The notes under the pieces were generated by a model that was given only the letters and a program-made list of their open reading frames with translations, did not search any database and had not been told where the DNA came from. The position numbers were made by a program, and so were the translations under genes. Below are positions 1 to 11,291 of a DNA stretch of 64,000 nucleotides, piece by piece. Positions within the stretch are counted from its first letter, which is position 1. Every line of letters begins with the position of its first letter. Source of the DNA: Liolophura sinensis (lineage: Eukaryota; Mollusca; Polyplacophora; Chitonida; Chitonidae); assembly GCF_032854445.1 (NCBI RefSeq), contig NC_088307.1, forward strand, positions 12,350,017-12,414,016. The letters run 5' to 3'.

Positions 1-290
1 CAGAGAGAAAAACCAGAGCAACGACGATAGTGTGACAGCGGGTAAATGGCCACAGATAACCGGTGAAATACTGCCTCTTGTCAATTTAACTCAGTTAGGG
101 TCTTATTCTAACTGTTCATGTAAATGCATAAATACATTTCAAATTACCCACACACACCCCGAGCACCATGGCTTAAGCAGAATTAGGTGAAAAAATGCAG
201 TGATGTTAATTGCAATATTATTGGGCGTAACTGTTCTTGAAAATACCGTATTTCACCTGCAATATATGTGACAATTGTCCAGGTATCACA
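1..290 (+). repeat. Dispersed repeat family R1, copy 1
   Basis: Non-coding repeat, unclassified. It shares 'GTAAATG..CACA..TAACCGGTGAAATAC' and 'GCAGAATTAGGTGAAAAAA' with copies at 11780-12115 and, inverted, with copies near 1750, 4560, 9190, 12650 and 15760. No ORF. The edges are not sharp and the copy may begin left of the window. Confidence 0.55.
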
Positions 291-1274
291 CTATGTCACA
301 CACTATGCTGTATGTCTTTAATTATATTAATGTCTGCATCGAAAGACTTACACAAACTGGTAAATGTAATTCAAAAAGTCGATCAAATATAGAACTCTAA
401 TATATTTCACGCACGGTGAACAAGGATAAGAGACAAAATAAAAGTCTTTAGAATTGAATTACAAACGCCGCTAACGACAGTAGAGCGAAACAGGTCAGAG
501 AGTTCACAGCTAAGCTGAGTTAGTGGGGCGTTGGCGTTACCGATGTCGTCTGCTAAAAAGACTTGTATCGCGAGTATACCGGTTTTTGTATTAAGGTATA
601 TAAGAGGGCGTTTCCTTTGTGAGAGCCGTCGTCTAGTTGTAAATGCGTAAGTTATTGATCGCCTGAGTAAAGCTTACCATTATGGTGTCAAAATTCTTTT
701 GTGCGACCACAGACTTCACATGAACTTGGCTCTTGAAGAAAGGTTAATGGTGTTGTGAAGCAATTCGGATCATCAAGTGCGATTTCTGTCCCAGTTTCGA
801 ACTGACACTCGTCAAACGTGGTCAAAGGAATAATTTCAAGACTCAGTTCAGCTAATTTTATCACGATGAAGTTCTAGTATAGTCTGTTGTAGTTGGTACA
901 GAGTTCAATGCACTGTGTTTAACACGGATCTAAGGGTCTCCCCTTCTCAACAAGAATTTCCCTCTGCATATTGTGTTTTGTTGCTCCTGTATCATTTATA
1001 TCCTCTCCTATCTAAGTGATATTTTTTCACCCGTCTCTAAGTTCCTCTGTGATATCCCTCATCTGCACCTACATTGCATGGTAATAATGAGACAAACCAA
1101 GAATATGATGTTTAGGAATGACAAGTTTTTTTCCCTTCTCTCGCCCTTGACACATATGGTTTGGCTAATTCACTGGGCAAACTAAAATATGTAACAATTA
1201 ACTCTCGACCACATTCGAAAAATTTTGAAAACATTACAAAGCCACCTACTTTTCAGCGAATAGAATGATCTGTT
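291..1274. other. Stretch without recognised gene
   Basis: AT-rich sequence apart from a more GC-rich patch at about 470-660, which carries a TATA-like motif listed separately. The 70-residue plus-strand ORF at 973-1185 has no recognisable domain and I do not support it. Confidence 0.5.
597..604 (+). promoter_or_regulatory. Possible TATA box (TATATAAG)
   Basis: TATATAAGAGGGCG sits at the edge of a GC-richer patch. About 30 bases downstream is CCGTCGTCTAGTTG, a plausible start region, and at 648 a GTAAGT that could be a donor. No plus-strand gene was found downstream, so this could drive an unseen non-coding transcript or be chance. Confidence 0.25.
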
Positions 1275-1370
1275 CGGTTTCCACCCAGCATAATGCTGGG
1301 CGCCGTCGTAAAAGTGAAATATTCTGAAATGTGACGAAAAACTCCAATCAATTAAATAAGAAAATAAATA
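1275..1370 (+). repeat. SINE-A 3' fragment
   Basis: Matches the 3' half of SINE-A: GGTTTCC..CC, TAATGCTGG, GCCGTCGT, AAGTGAAATATTC, then a variant of the AATCAAATAAATAA tail. The tRNA head is missing. Confidence 0.75.
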
Positions 1371-1745
1371 TTTTCCGAGAGGTAATGTGTGAACAAAAAT
1401 TCGTAAACAGAGTTACAACATTAGAACAATATCTGAAAAGTTCGTGTATTAGTTCGTGTTAATTTAAAGTAATTCTCACACATTTACAGTGTATGTATGT
1501 GTTTCAAATAATTTTGCTTACAATATTTATGTATCTATTGTAGGAAATTTATTTTATGGGACACCATACAAAGAATTTGTTGTTGTATTGTAAATAAAAC
1601 ATAGTGACACAGGTCATTTCTTCTATGAAACAAACTGGTGTTATCAGTCATTTCTCGTAGGTGAAAAAAAGGCGCATAAGATGATATTTTACGTTGTGGA
1701 TATATAGGCAGCAGCACGACATTAGTTGTTTTCGAAAAAAAGTCT
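1371..1745. other. Stretch without recognised gene
   Basis: AT-rich. A 79-residue minus-strand ORF at 1535-1774 has no domain or splice context that supports it. Confidence 0.5.
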
Positions 1746-1975
1746 AATAAATTGCAAAAGTAACATCTCTGCATTTCTTTTACCTATTTCTGCTTAAGCT
1801 GTTGTGATAGGGAAGGTGTACGTTGGTACTTTGTAAACATATTCACGGACAGTCAAGACAAAAATCCAACTGAGGTAAGTTCACAGAAGGTCGCATCCCA
1901 TCGGTAATACGTGTACCTGTGACCATTTGCCAACTACCACACTATCGTCATTGCTCTGTTTTTTTTCTCTCTCTT
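1746..1975 (-). repeat. Dispersed repeat family R1, copy 2
   Basis: Inverted relative to copy 1. Shared marks are AACATCTCTGCATTT, TTTACCTATTTCTGCTTAAG, CAACTGAGGTAA, a degenerate GGCCG..TTTCACCGGTAAT, and CCATTTGCCAACTA followed by CACACTATCGTC. Confidence 0.55.
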
Positions 1976-2143
1976 TCCTGTAGTCTTTTATGATTTAACT
2001 GTACACCAATTATTGAGAAATTTCGACATTGTTTCCGTGTTGTCAGCAAGAATTATTTCACAGCTGACAATCACAACTGAAAATTAGTCATATTTTGTCA
2101 CGTGTTATAAACCGAGGAGAAAAACTGTATTTTCCTGACTCAC

Positions 2144-3413
2144 CAGCCTTTATGACGTCACGTCCCCACGATCGGGATGATCTGCTACAGGTGAAGTTAG
2201 CCGTGTAGTCATAGTTACCACAGTCAAACGGGAGATTTTCAATAGGCATATCTGCCAGCGATCCCAAACCGGAAGTGACGTTTGCTAGCGATGTAGAACA
2301 ACGAACGTCCTTGAAAACCAGACGAAGATACTCCGTTCTCTTGGGATGGAACATCCAGCAGATGTTGTTGTTGCATGTCACATTCACTGGTTTAAAGGTC
2401 AGTCGAACTGCGACAGTGTCCTTAAGTTGCTCAATGGTCCCACAGTCGAGTTGGTCAATGGTAATGTACTGAAAATCCGCATACTTTAAGGTCGTGTCAT
2501 TAAGGGCAAATCTCTGGAAGTGACCAATGTGCATTTTGTAGAAGCTGAGAGTCGTAAACTGTGTGTTATTAGAGACTGCATAACTTTCCAGGACATCAAT
2601 CTTAGAAAAGGTCCAAGAAAAGGTCGAAATCATACTGTTATTAGAAATGGCTTTAGGTCTGATGATTGTGAAACTGGACTGATACGCCCCCAAAGTTCCA
2701 ATTTTCCCAATTTGAGTAAATGCATAGCTCTTTATGTCCGACACTGAGCTCTGAACAAACTGAATCTGTCCTAGCTCAGTGATATTCGAAAAGGCATAGC
2801 TGTCTACTGTTTCCATGTACGAGGAAGCTATGATCATGGTTTTCAAGACACCAATATTTGAAAAAGCTTTTTCACCAAGTAGTGATATGTTACACTTGTA
2901 TATAGTGACAGTATTTATATACCGCACATCACTCACGGCCATTGGTCGGAATTCTCTGATTTTCGATTCAAAGAACTCAATTGTTCCCAAATAATCAATG
3001 TTTGAGATTGCAGATTGGTTCAAATGTGCAATCGTACAATTATGAAACTTCAGTTTTCCGAAATATTCAATTGCTGAAATGGCATATGACTCTAAGCTCC
3101 CTATTAAACATTCTATGAACATAATGTCCGTGCCGTTAAGTCTGGAAAACGCAAATGGTCGAATTTTTCTAATAATGCTGTCAGATATCTGAAAAGATTT
3201 CAAGCTTTCAAAACGAATGAACACATCTGAAGGGATCTCCGTCAAATTCATGCTGGTAAGCTTTAAATTTGTCACATTCTTGTGAATGTCATCCGGAATG
3301 GAGGTTAAACCTGCGCATGTCATATTATTCCCGGAACAGGAACAACTTGCTGGACATGCGCATCGGCCTTCAGGTGCAACCAGTATAAGAAGGACAACGA
3401 TGCTGATCCACAT
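2144..3413 (-). CDS. LRR-1: secreted leucine-rich-repeat protein (main coding exon)
   Basis: Predicted secreted or cell-surface LRR protein; partner unknown. The exon encodes 423 residues plus one base. Residues 1-19 are a signal peptide. Cysteines 20, 24, 26 and 33 form an LRRNT cap (C-x3-C-x-C-x6-C). About 12 repeats follow to residue 322, many exactly 24 residues long and ending in SYA, PKA or similar. The canonical ladder Asn is mostly replaced (ISDSI, IYKCNI, FFESKI). The C-terminal region has Cys 323, 347, 352, 372, 398 and 409 and resembles an LRRCT cap. More than ten N-glycosylation sequons are visible. The frame stays open to 2088, but GCTG|GTGAGTC at 2144/2143 is a consensus donor in phase 1, so those 18 extra residues are probably intronic. 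TTTCGTTTCAG ends at 3429 just before the ATG, implying a non-coding first exon. The next exon, perhaps a membrane anchor, was not found. Confidence 0.85.
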
Positions 3414-3428
3414 AATTGAGAACTGCTT

Positions 3429-3439
3429 CTGAAACGAAA
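3429..3439 (-). promoter_or_regulatory. Splice acceptor before the LRR-1 start codon
   Basis: On the minus strand TTTCGTTTCAG precedes AAGCAGTTCTCAATT and then the ATG. The same arrangement, an acceptor 2-15 bases from the ATG, occurs in LRR-2 and in both LRR-3 copies, which supports the start choice. Confidence 0.6.
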
Positions 3440-3710
3440 TTAAAATGACGATTTTCTGAATACTGATTTATTTATTATCTAATCAGTGTTTTTACTTTTC
3501 TGATAATTACTTAACATATTGTCTAAATACATCATCCTGAAGATGAACCTCTTTATGATTTTTTCCTCCGCAGTTCATTGCTGAAAATAATTTGGAGAGT
3601 TGACTCACCTTTGCCACAAGCGTATAGCCTTTGTGGCCTTCTTGATTGGGGTTTCACTGCGCGTTTTAGATTATCTCACGTTATTAACTGAAAAGGTCCT
3701 GGGGAAAACG
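3440..3710. other. Probable LRR-1 5' intron sequence, nothing else seen
   Basis: AT-rich DNA upstream of the LRR-1 coding exon. No exon or repeat was recognised. Confidence 0.45.
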
Positions 3711-3711
3711 A

Positions 3712-3958
3712 CTGTACGAGATGGTTAGCGCGCTAGCGCAATGTGGTGACCTATTAACCTCTAACCAATGCAGTCGCTGTGAGTTCAAGTCCAGCTCAGT
3801 AAGTGGGAAGGTCTGCCACCAACCTGCGGATGGTCGTGGGTTTCACCCGGGCTTTTTACTCAGTATCCTCCCACCATAATGTTGGTGTAAGCCGTCGTGT
3901 AAGTGAAATATTCTTGAGCACGGCGTAAAACACTAATCAAATAAATAAAGAGATAAAT
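3712..3958 (+). repeat. SINE-A, nearly full length
   Basis: tRNA-derived SINE: A-box-like GGTTAGCGCGCTAGCGCA, B-box-like GTGAGTTCAAGTCC, body CTGCGGATGGTCGTGGGTTT and tail AAGTGAAATATTCTTGAG, GGCGTAAAACACTAATCAAA. The first bases of the head are altered. Confidence 0.85.
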
Positions 3959-4540
3959 ATAAGTGAAAGAAACTGGTGTGCCCAGAATAAACTCTTGCCA
4001 TCTGCAAGGTGCCCAAGACTTTACACGTCAACGGAACCAGCCCAGGATGAAGGTATTCCCTAGTTTCCCTAATGATGGGCAACGAAGACGAAATAAGAAT
4101 CATTATACAAACACGTGGCCGATGGTAGGTAAAATCTGACAGTACATACACTTCGCATACCTTGTACGAGAAGGTACACAATCTGTAGGAAGAGTTAGAT
4201 GCTGATTTGCTGTCATATTAAAATGTTATTTCATAATACTTCTTTGACCATTCAATCGATTCCTCAGGTAGGTCCGCCTTGTGCTTAAGAGCTTCCAGAG
4301 GGCTATATTTCATTGTCACTTCCGAAGTTTTCTATTTGCATAAATTCTTTGCCAACTTGGAACGGTAGGCATAGAGCACTGCTTGTGTCTTTCCAACATC
4401 AATGAAAACTGTTGACTGCTTCTATTTGCATTATTCCCTCCTATTTTTGTAATTTATATACCTTCTTAGTGTGTGTTAATTGGCCTTGCTATTATTGACC
4501 TAGACCGTGCATTTGGTACACGGCTGCTATGCGCATGCCT
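3959..4540. other. Stretch without recognised gene
   Basis: No domain-bearing ORF. The 82-residue minus-strand ORF at 3933-4181 overlaps the SINE tail and is not supported. Confidence 0.5.
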
Positions 4541-4559
4541 GCTTCTACGCACTCATTCT

Positions 4560-4790
4560 GGACCACTTAGTGACATTACATTTAACATCACTGCAATTTT
4601 TTTTACATAATTCTGCTTAAGACATGAAGCTGGTGAAGGGGGGGGGGGAGGTTGGTGGTGTTGAAATCTGCTATTATTTAGGTATTTTCATGAACACTTA
4701 CAATAAAACCCTGCCTGATATAAATCGGCAACTATCGCAGTGTCATCGTTGCCTTGTTTTTACTCTCTATGCTGAATTTTTTTTTATTTC
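4560..4790 (-). repeat. Dispersed repeat family R1, copy 3
   Basis: Contains AACATCACTGCAATTTTTTT, TAATTCTGCTTAAG, CGGCAACTATCGCAGTGTCA and TTTACTCTCTATGCTGAA as in other inverted R1 copies. It includes an 11-base G run near 4638-4648. Confidence 0.55.
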
Positions 4791-5994
4791 TGATTTTATA
4801 AAGACGACGGCCTGTTAAGTTTCGACGATGGCGATAGGAATTCATGTAGCTGTCGTATTAAATCAGGAAAAAGAGTGATATAAAAGTGTAGATATGAAAC
4901 CTCGATTTAATAAAGGCGATGATAACTGACGATCTCAAAGCCACCGACTGTAGCCAAATACTCTTTTCATCCACAAGCATTTTTTTTTCATTTTCCACTG
5001 TGCATTGAAGTTCATATTTCAAACCAGTGCAGTACAATGACCATCGAACCTATCACCAGCGGATACCACTGTGAGTTCCGCCCGGTTGTTTCCACCACAA
5101 TGCTGACCACCGTTGTATAATTAAAATATTTTTGAATACGGGATAAAACACCAATAGTGTTTAGGCCAATAGTTTAAGTGTAAAATCATGGCCCACTTCA
5201 ATATACCGTCTCTTAGAGCAGGTATTCTACTCACAGATGTTTCTTACCTTTCTTAAGCGCAGCTAAGTCAAACACGTCCGCTTTATGTCACAACTTTCCG
5301 TCTATAAACAGGGATAAACCATTTATCTTGTACGTTGCATGGTTCAAGTGTTGTTAGGAATTTCGCCAGAACGACCTAATAATTAAACTGTGATTCGAGC
5401 CAGCGGACACCATTTTCCATACTTCAACAATATCGACCTGACGGACAATTTTCACCTGGGTATCACATATCAGACTCGTCTGTCAAACCTTTCATGCGAC
5501 CTTTTAATTATTTTTGATACACTTGTGACTTATTGGAGGCTCTAAGATTTATGTCAGGGCTGTGTGTCAGTGTCAAGTAAATTTTACATATCGGCCAGAA
5601 CATAAAATGAAGAAATGGTGCATGAAAACGGAAGGTATAGAGTATAAATGTCACTGAGGATTTAATATAAAGGGAAGATATTATCCTTTAAAAGGGGAGA
5701 CAATTCTCAATAGAATTAAGCGTCACTATAGAGGGACTGTTAATCTGACATCCACTGCCATCGTCATTTGTACATTTGCGCATTCTAATTGCTTAAAAAC
5801 AAACTACTCGACGAATGTAAAACACCTGTTCATTTCATGTTCTGATTGCATCAGCCAATTCAAACTTATTAAACTGACTACATAATGACATAATGGCATG
5901 TACATATTTGGTCATACACATGTAAAGTTATGAACTGCATTTGTATGCATGTGGTGATTGCGTCACACTTCATGACGTTTTAAGCTGCAGTATA
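4791..5994. other. Stretch without recognised gene
   Basis: Apart from a SINE-A fragment at 5061-5153 nothing is recognised. There are no ORFs of note. Confidence 0.5.
5061..5153 (+). repeat. SINE-A fragment with internal deletion
   Basis: ACTGTGAGTTC joins directly to CCCGGTTGTTTCC and then CACAATGCTGACCACCGT and ACGGGATAAAACACCAAT. Head and middle are missing; it is old and diverged. Confidence 0.65.
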
Positions 5995-6015
5995 TGACGT
6001 CATGCATGTATAAAG
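5995..6015 (+). promoter_or_regulatory. CRE palindrome followed by TATA-like motif
   Basis: TGACGTCA (5995-6002) is a perfect cAMP-response-element palindrome, followed seven bases later by TATAAAG. A half-site-like CATGACGTTT lies about 30 bases upstream. Transcription would run rightwards, away from LRR-1, and no exon is recognised there, so use as a promoter is inference. Confidence 0.3.
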
Positions 6016-7082
6016 GCACACCACGCCGGATAAAAATATTCTCTTCCGTTTGCACGTTAAACGTCATTTACAGCGTAAAGTGCTAATCTGCTATTCACTT
6101 TACAAGACGTAATGTTATAGCAATATTGTCTTCTTCATAAGATATCCATTCCTTATTCACATCAACGGCTTTGTGGGTCTTTTCCGAACGTTTTCACCGT
6201 TTACCCTCCACTGACACCATTAAGTGTTCCAGCTGAACATCCAGGCCAAGTTAAGCAGCGATAAGGTCAGAGCAACTGAAAACAATTAACAAAATAACAG
6301 TTAGTATTCTCTGGAGAGCATTACGAAGAGGTATTGCGTATTTGTACTATCCATAAAATGCTTTGCCAAAAATGTGTTAAATAAATAATGTATTATGTTG
6401 TAAAGTGGTGTGATCAAAACAATGACAAGACACAAGCCGCAGTTTCATTTGATAGCTATAGATTAGGTCTGAATCTTGGAAAATACATAGAATATAAAAC
6501 CCTCCCTTTAGGAGAATGGATTTTATAAGAAAAAAATTAATTCAGTAATAGCTTAGGCAAGTTTAGCTTTTTGTAATTTAAGCTTAAGGCCATTCCCTAT
6601 CCAACCAATGGATTTTTACTCAAGAAGACACGGTGAGACACGATATTTAGACCCTTTACTCATCATCATTAGACCTCATGATGATTGCCAAAGGTAAGGT
6701 CAAAATATTATCCTTGCCAACGATGTATTTTAAGCCCTTTCTTGAAGTGACATACATTCTTTACTAATCCCGGTAAATCAGCGAATCTAACGAATACACG
6801 ATGGGATTGTCTACGGATGAAGTTGTACTTTCTATATATAAATGCGAAACCGAGGCGACAGGAGCCCGATTCGAACAGAAGTTCTCGTGAACTAGCTAGT
6901 TTTCAAACCTGCAAGAAAGCTTGCTCTGTGTCCAAACATTGTGGTGGTAGGAAAAATCTGCAGGAACTGGAGAAGGCTGTGCAATCTGTTATTGCTTAAC
7001 AGGGGACCGCACTGGGTAATTTGGTTTGATCGATTGGTTTCTTCATTGGTTGGTATAACATTCTATTCCAGCTGATGATAGC
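6016..7082. other. Stretch without recognised gene
   Basis: AT-rich; lies between LRR-1 and LRR-2 and may hold the unseen terminal exon of LRR-2 (minus strand). No exon could be identified with confidence. Confidence 0.45.
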
Positions 7083-7452
7083 TCTGACCAGTGAGGTCGT
7101 ACTCATTGGTATCACAGAATAAAATAAGGTCATATTCAGTGGTAGCACAGAATAAATCGGGTCGTATTCAGTTGTATCATAGAATAAAACGAGGTCATAT
7201 TCAGTGGTAGCACAGAAAAAAACGAGGTCGTATTCAGTGGTAGCACAGAATAAAGAGAGCTCGTATTTACTGGTAGCACAGAATAAAACGAGATCTTATT
7301 CACTGGTAGCACATAATAAAGAGAGCTCGTATTTACTGGTAGCACAGAATAAAACGAGGTCGTATTCACTGGTAGCACATAATAAAGAGAGCTCGTATGT
7401 ACTGGTAGCACAGAATAAAACGAGATCGTATTCACTGGTAGCACATAATAAA
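7083..7452 (+). repeat. 33-bp minisatellite, about 11 units
   Basis: Unit approximately GGTAGCACAGAATAAAACGA followed by GGTCGTATTCACT, with alternating subtypes (CAGAATAAAACGAG and CATAATAAAGAGAG). Because 33 is a multiple of three the array is open in several frames and yields 11-residue repeat ORFs. It lies in the probable intron just 3' of the LRR-2 coding exon. Confidence 0.9.
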
Positions 7453-7563
7453 CCAGGTAGGGGGAAACCTACGACCATCCCCAGGTTGCTGCCTGATCCA
7501 AACACACCACAACCTCCACCCACCCCCACCCAAGTTTGACCGGAGAGGAAGCCAGCATGAGGT
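7453..7563 (-). repeat. SINE-A fragment
   Basis: Inverted SINE-A pieces GGTAGGGGGAAACCTACGAC, CAGGTTGCTG and CCGGAGAGGAAGCCAGCATG. It abuts the minisatellite directly, so the array may have grown from the SINE edge. Confidence 0.65.
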
Positions 7564-7587
7564 AGATTTGAATTCAGCGCGACTTAC

Positions 7588-8860
7588 CGACAAGTGAACT
7601 GCGGTGTGTTGAGGGCTGTGCCGATATTAGGCAGGTGAAGTCAGTCGAGTAGTTATAGTTACTGCATCCGAATGGGAGGTCTTTGACAGGTACACCGTAG
7701 AGAGACCCCAAACCGGAAGTGAGGTTTGCGTGAGGAGTAGAACATCCAAGATCCGATAAAATTGTCTGTATGTACGCGGTTCTGTTTGGGTGAAATATCC
7801 AGCAGATGTTTGTATTACAGGTGACGTTTGTATCGATTAAAACCACTGGGCTCGATCCACTGCTGTTAAGGTACTCCATCGTACCACAGTCAAGCCTCTC
7901 TATCGTGTTGAAACTGAACACTGAACGTCCAGTTGAGGTATTGAAGAAAGCAAAGCTCTGAAGATGACCGATCACTGTATATAAGACGTTTAGCGAGTCG
8001 ATCCTTTTGATGTCAGACACAGCAAAGCTTTCGAAGACGTCAACTTTACCTTGAAGCCATGAGATGGTTTTAACGTTGGTGATGTTGAAGAATGCGTAGC
8101 GACGAATGATGCCGACGTTCTGATCGATAAACTGCAGCGAATTGACGCTGCCCAAATTCGATATGGCATAGCTCTGCATTTCATTGATATTCCCGGCGTG
8201 TAACGTGAACAGATCAACTTTGGTTATATTAAAGAAAGCATGCATTTCAAGCGTGGTAATGTTGGATCTCATAATGTTAATAAACTCAATCTCTTCGATG
8301 CTGGACACTGCTTTGGAGCCGATAGTTCCTACAGTACAATCCATCCAGCCTAAAACCCTTAACGTAGTAATCCCTGTAATGGCGAATTTTGCAAAGCTCG
8401 ATACGTTAGTCATACTAAAGAACAATCCACCCAGATATCCAATATTCGTGACAGCAAGACTCTCAAACCGTCCGATAATAGAATCTTGGAATATTATTCC
8501 TTCTAAATTGTCATTTTCCCAAAATGCGCGCGAAGCAACAGTTTTTATATCGCAACCATCAAATGTAATTGATGTTGCGTTCAAGCCCCAGAAGGCATAT
8601 GACTGTACCGTTTGAATAAGGCTGTTGGATATGCGCAAAGTTCTCAGATTATTATATCCGAAAAATGCGTTAGACGGTACTTCAAACAGTATCATGTTTT
8701 CTAGATTGATCTGACTTGCGCTACGATCAATGTCTCCGGGTATGAAATTGAGGCCGACGCAGGTGACGACATTTTCGGTACAGGTACAGCTGTTAGGACA
8801 TGCGCACTCGACCCAGTAAACAGTCAGCAGGAGTAGTAATATTTTGCTGAGCAACTTCAT
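7588..8860 (-). CDS. LRR-2: secreted leucine-rich-repeat protein (main coding exon)
   Basis: Paralogue of LRR-1. The exon encodes 424 residues plus one base. Residues 1-20 are a signal peptide; Cys 21, 25, 27 and 34 repeat the LRRNT spacing of LRR-1 exactly. Repeats of about 24 residues run from roughly 48 to 323 (for example SYAISNLGSVNSLQFIDQNV), with Ser, Cys, Thr or Gly often at the ladder position. The C-terminal cysteines 324, 348, 353, 373, 399 and 410 have the same spacing as LRR-1, with NICWIFHPNRTAY in place of NICWMFHPKRTEY. The exon ends at GTCG|GTAAGTC (7588/7587), phase 1, 14 residues after the last Cys, just as in LRR-1; the frame runs only four codons further. CTTCAAACAG before the ATG is an acceptor at 8875. 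Function unknown; a recognition or adhesion role is inference from the fold. Confidence 0.85.
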
Positions 8861-8874
8861 TTTGTCTGGTGAAC

Positions 8875-8884
8875 CTGTTTGAAG
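8875..8884 (-). promoter_or_regulatory. Splice acceptor before the LRR-2 start codon
   Basis: Minus-strand CTTCAAACAG preceded by a T-rich run, 14 bases before the ATG. It implies a non-coding upstream exon. Confidence 0.55.
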
Positions 8885-9189
8885 ATAAAAATAATATTCA
8901 TAGGATTTAAGTTGAAACGGTATGCTGATTAAAATTCAGTTTAACGCTTTACTTGCTTAATGCTCTGCTGAAAAATTCTGAACATATATGACGTTGCGTC
9001 AGGTTTACGAATGGAGGAAACCGACTTGCCGAAAGTAAACCACTGTCCTTCGTTAGGTTTCTCACAAACCTCCTGGTGTAAGACTGCATCCGAATCCGCA
9101 CGTGCTAGATACCGTACTATACAATTACAAAAAATGAATAAAATAGGTGAGATAAAAACATTAACCCTAAGTTAGTGGTAAACTTTATC
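8885..9189. other. Probable LRR-2 5' intron, nothing else seen
   Basis: No exon or repeat recognised. Confidence 0.45.
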
Positions 9190-9640
9190 AGAAGGTGACA
9201 CAAATACTATATAACAAGATTTGTATAGCCAGTTGACCAAAATTCTACCTGAGGTATACTGATAAGGGGCCGTATTTCACCTGTTACGTGTGATCCTTTG
9301 AAAATTATCACACTATCGAGGCTGATTTTACCATTATACTGTAGTCTTTTGTATTGTATAGCTTTACAAACCAGGATTTTACACGTGGACCAAGAGTCCC
9401 CGAGGCCTGGTCCATTTTTTTTTTTTTTTGGTTCTCTTGTCACAGTTTATTTTACGTGATGACAACACAGCTTTTTGACTAATTCTAGGCCAGTCACGTG
9501 TAACAAATTGCAATGAACTTCATCGGAATGGGTAACTTCCTACTATTTAAACATTTGAAGAAGTGAGTATTAGCTAACTATCACACGGTGGTCGATGCTT
9601 GGGTTTTATTCTCTATGCTCTAGTTTTTTTTTTTTATATT
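9190..9640 (-). repeat. Dispersed repeat family R1, copies 4 and 5 (adjacent partial copies)
   Basis: 9200-9340 carries ACCTGAGGTATACTGATAAG, GGCCGTATTTCACCTGTTAC and TTATCACACTATCGAGG. 9380-9640 carries GGACCAAGAGTCCCCGAGGC, ATTCTAGGCCAGTCACGTG, AGCTAACTATCACACGGTGG and TTATTCTCTATGCTCTAG. The second part shows that the family extends upstream of the segment seen in copy 1. Confidence 0.5.
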
Positions 9641-11216
9641 TTATAACACGCCCCCCTCCCCTCCAAAACCCACGAAGATATTCTACATAAATGGCTCACA
9701 GATATAAATGTTCATTATGTCAATAAACAAAAGGACATATGTAGATGTAGACAAATTGAATGACAAGTTTAAATGTAAAATTCGAAATCAACCAGACTGA
9801 GGTTCATGTCATTGAAGTCGCTTTAAACTCTAAATACTGTTTTTAAGGCGTCGAACGCACTGAAATTATGGCTGGTCGTTTTAGGTCTGTTATACATTGT
9901 GAGAATTTTCCCGTAATCTGCCTCGAGGATCACAGACCTGTCTTAGATTCAAGTCAAGCTCAATGTAGCGACTTGTGTTTTTATTACTGTGAGTTTTCAT
10001 ATACTTTCTTGTCAGAATTTAAGCTCAGGCATTCGATTAGAAATCAAATAAATAAATTACATCGGAAATGTAACTGAGACTACTTTATGGTGGATATAGA
10101 TAATCTTACCTGTGCCAGAAAACAGGAAGGCAAGAAATCTCTCCGAGTTGGTTGTCTGTCTTTTTCTCTTTCTACCTCTCGCTGATCTTAGATTCTTACA
10201 TTTCTAAAAATAGGAATATCAGATATGTTTCAAGCGAGCGTAACTTGAATCATCTAAACAAAACTAAGGTAAAGTCCTCACCTACAGCCTACTACCTTAC
10301 AAAAACTATTGAACCATGGGATATAGGTGAAGAGTTCATTGTGAGTCAGTGGAAAGCTATTCACTTTTAAACGGATGTCTGCTGTATGTGTTTGTGACCC
10401 AAAACTGGACTTTTATTCACGGTTTTATTTAGAGGAACCCCTGTGCCTTTCGATATACGCCTACAGCGACGTAAATGAAGCGTATGAAAAGCTCTTTTTG
10501 ATTGGATGGATAGGGGTGGGGCTTTAAGTTCTTTGTGTGACCAATGGTTTGCATAACGGGCTAATGACACTAAATATCGCATAACATAGGAATGTTTTGA
10601 GTATTAGCCAAATTTACACATCTATTTATTTGACTTGCTCAATGCGATAGTCGTATATACGTATACTGTGACGTATTGATATGTATCTGTTACTCACTTA
10701 ACATTTCTTCTTCTTCAAAGAGTCACGCTCTCTTCAAAGAGTCACGCACTCCAAAGCCTGTAACAGTTGTGGAATGGTCCTTATCGATATTACGAAGAGT
10801 TTCACTTTACGCTTTTAAAGACAGACTTGTTAAAGACATACAAATTGAAGACTTTGTTTCATTCCGTAAGTAGATCTTTTAATCATTTATTGCAGTACGG
10901 TTTTGATTTCATTGTAACTCTTTGTTGACATTTTTGGCGCTGGCCAGACACCCGACAATAAATGACCAAAAGACACATGCATATTTAATGCAACAGGTGT
11001 AGTCTATTTTAGGTTGACCTTTCATTTCATTTTAAAGTGAACATTTTTACTGACCTGTTTAAGTGTCTCTTGGCAACGCTTGGTCTCTGTGTTGTATATA
11101 GACTGTCCACGGGTTATGCGTTTATTTCTATCAAAAAATTTTGATGTATAATATTTCAAAATCACTGTGATCAAATACTGAGCAGTGTAATAAAATGTGA
11201 TATCATATTACACATG
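9641..11216. other. Stretch without recognised gene
   Basis: Only short ORFs (69-72 residues) without recognisable domains. A short direct repeat (TCTTCAAAGAGTCACGC) lies near 10715-10745. The LRR-2 promoter may lie here, but no clear TATA or initiator could be assigned. Confidence 0.45.
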
Positions 11217-11291
11217 TACCATAATGCTGGCCGCCGTCGTATAAGTGAAATATTCTTGTGTACTGCGTAAAACAGCAATCAAATGAATAAG
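11217..11291 (+). repeat. SINE-A 3' fragment
   Basis: CATAATGCTGGCCGCCGTCG, TATAAGTGAAATATTCTTG and GCGTAAAACAGCAATCAAAT. Only the 3' third is present. Confidence 0.85.

Noticed and set aside
7136-7539. 11-residue-repeat ORFs on both strands
   Set aside because: They are readings of the 33-bp minisatellite and run into a SINE fragment.
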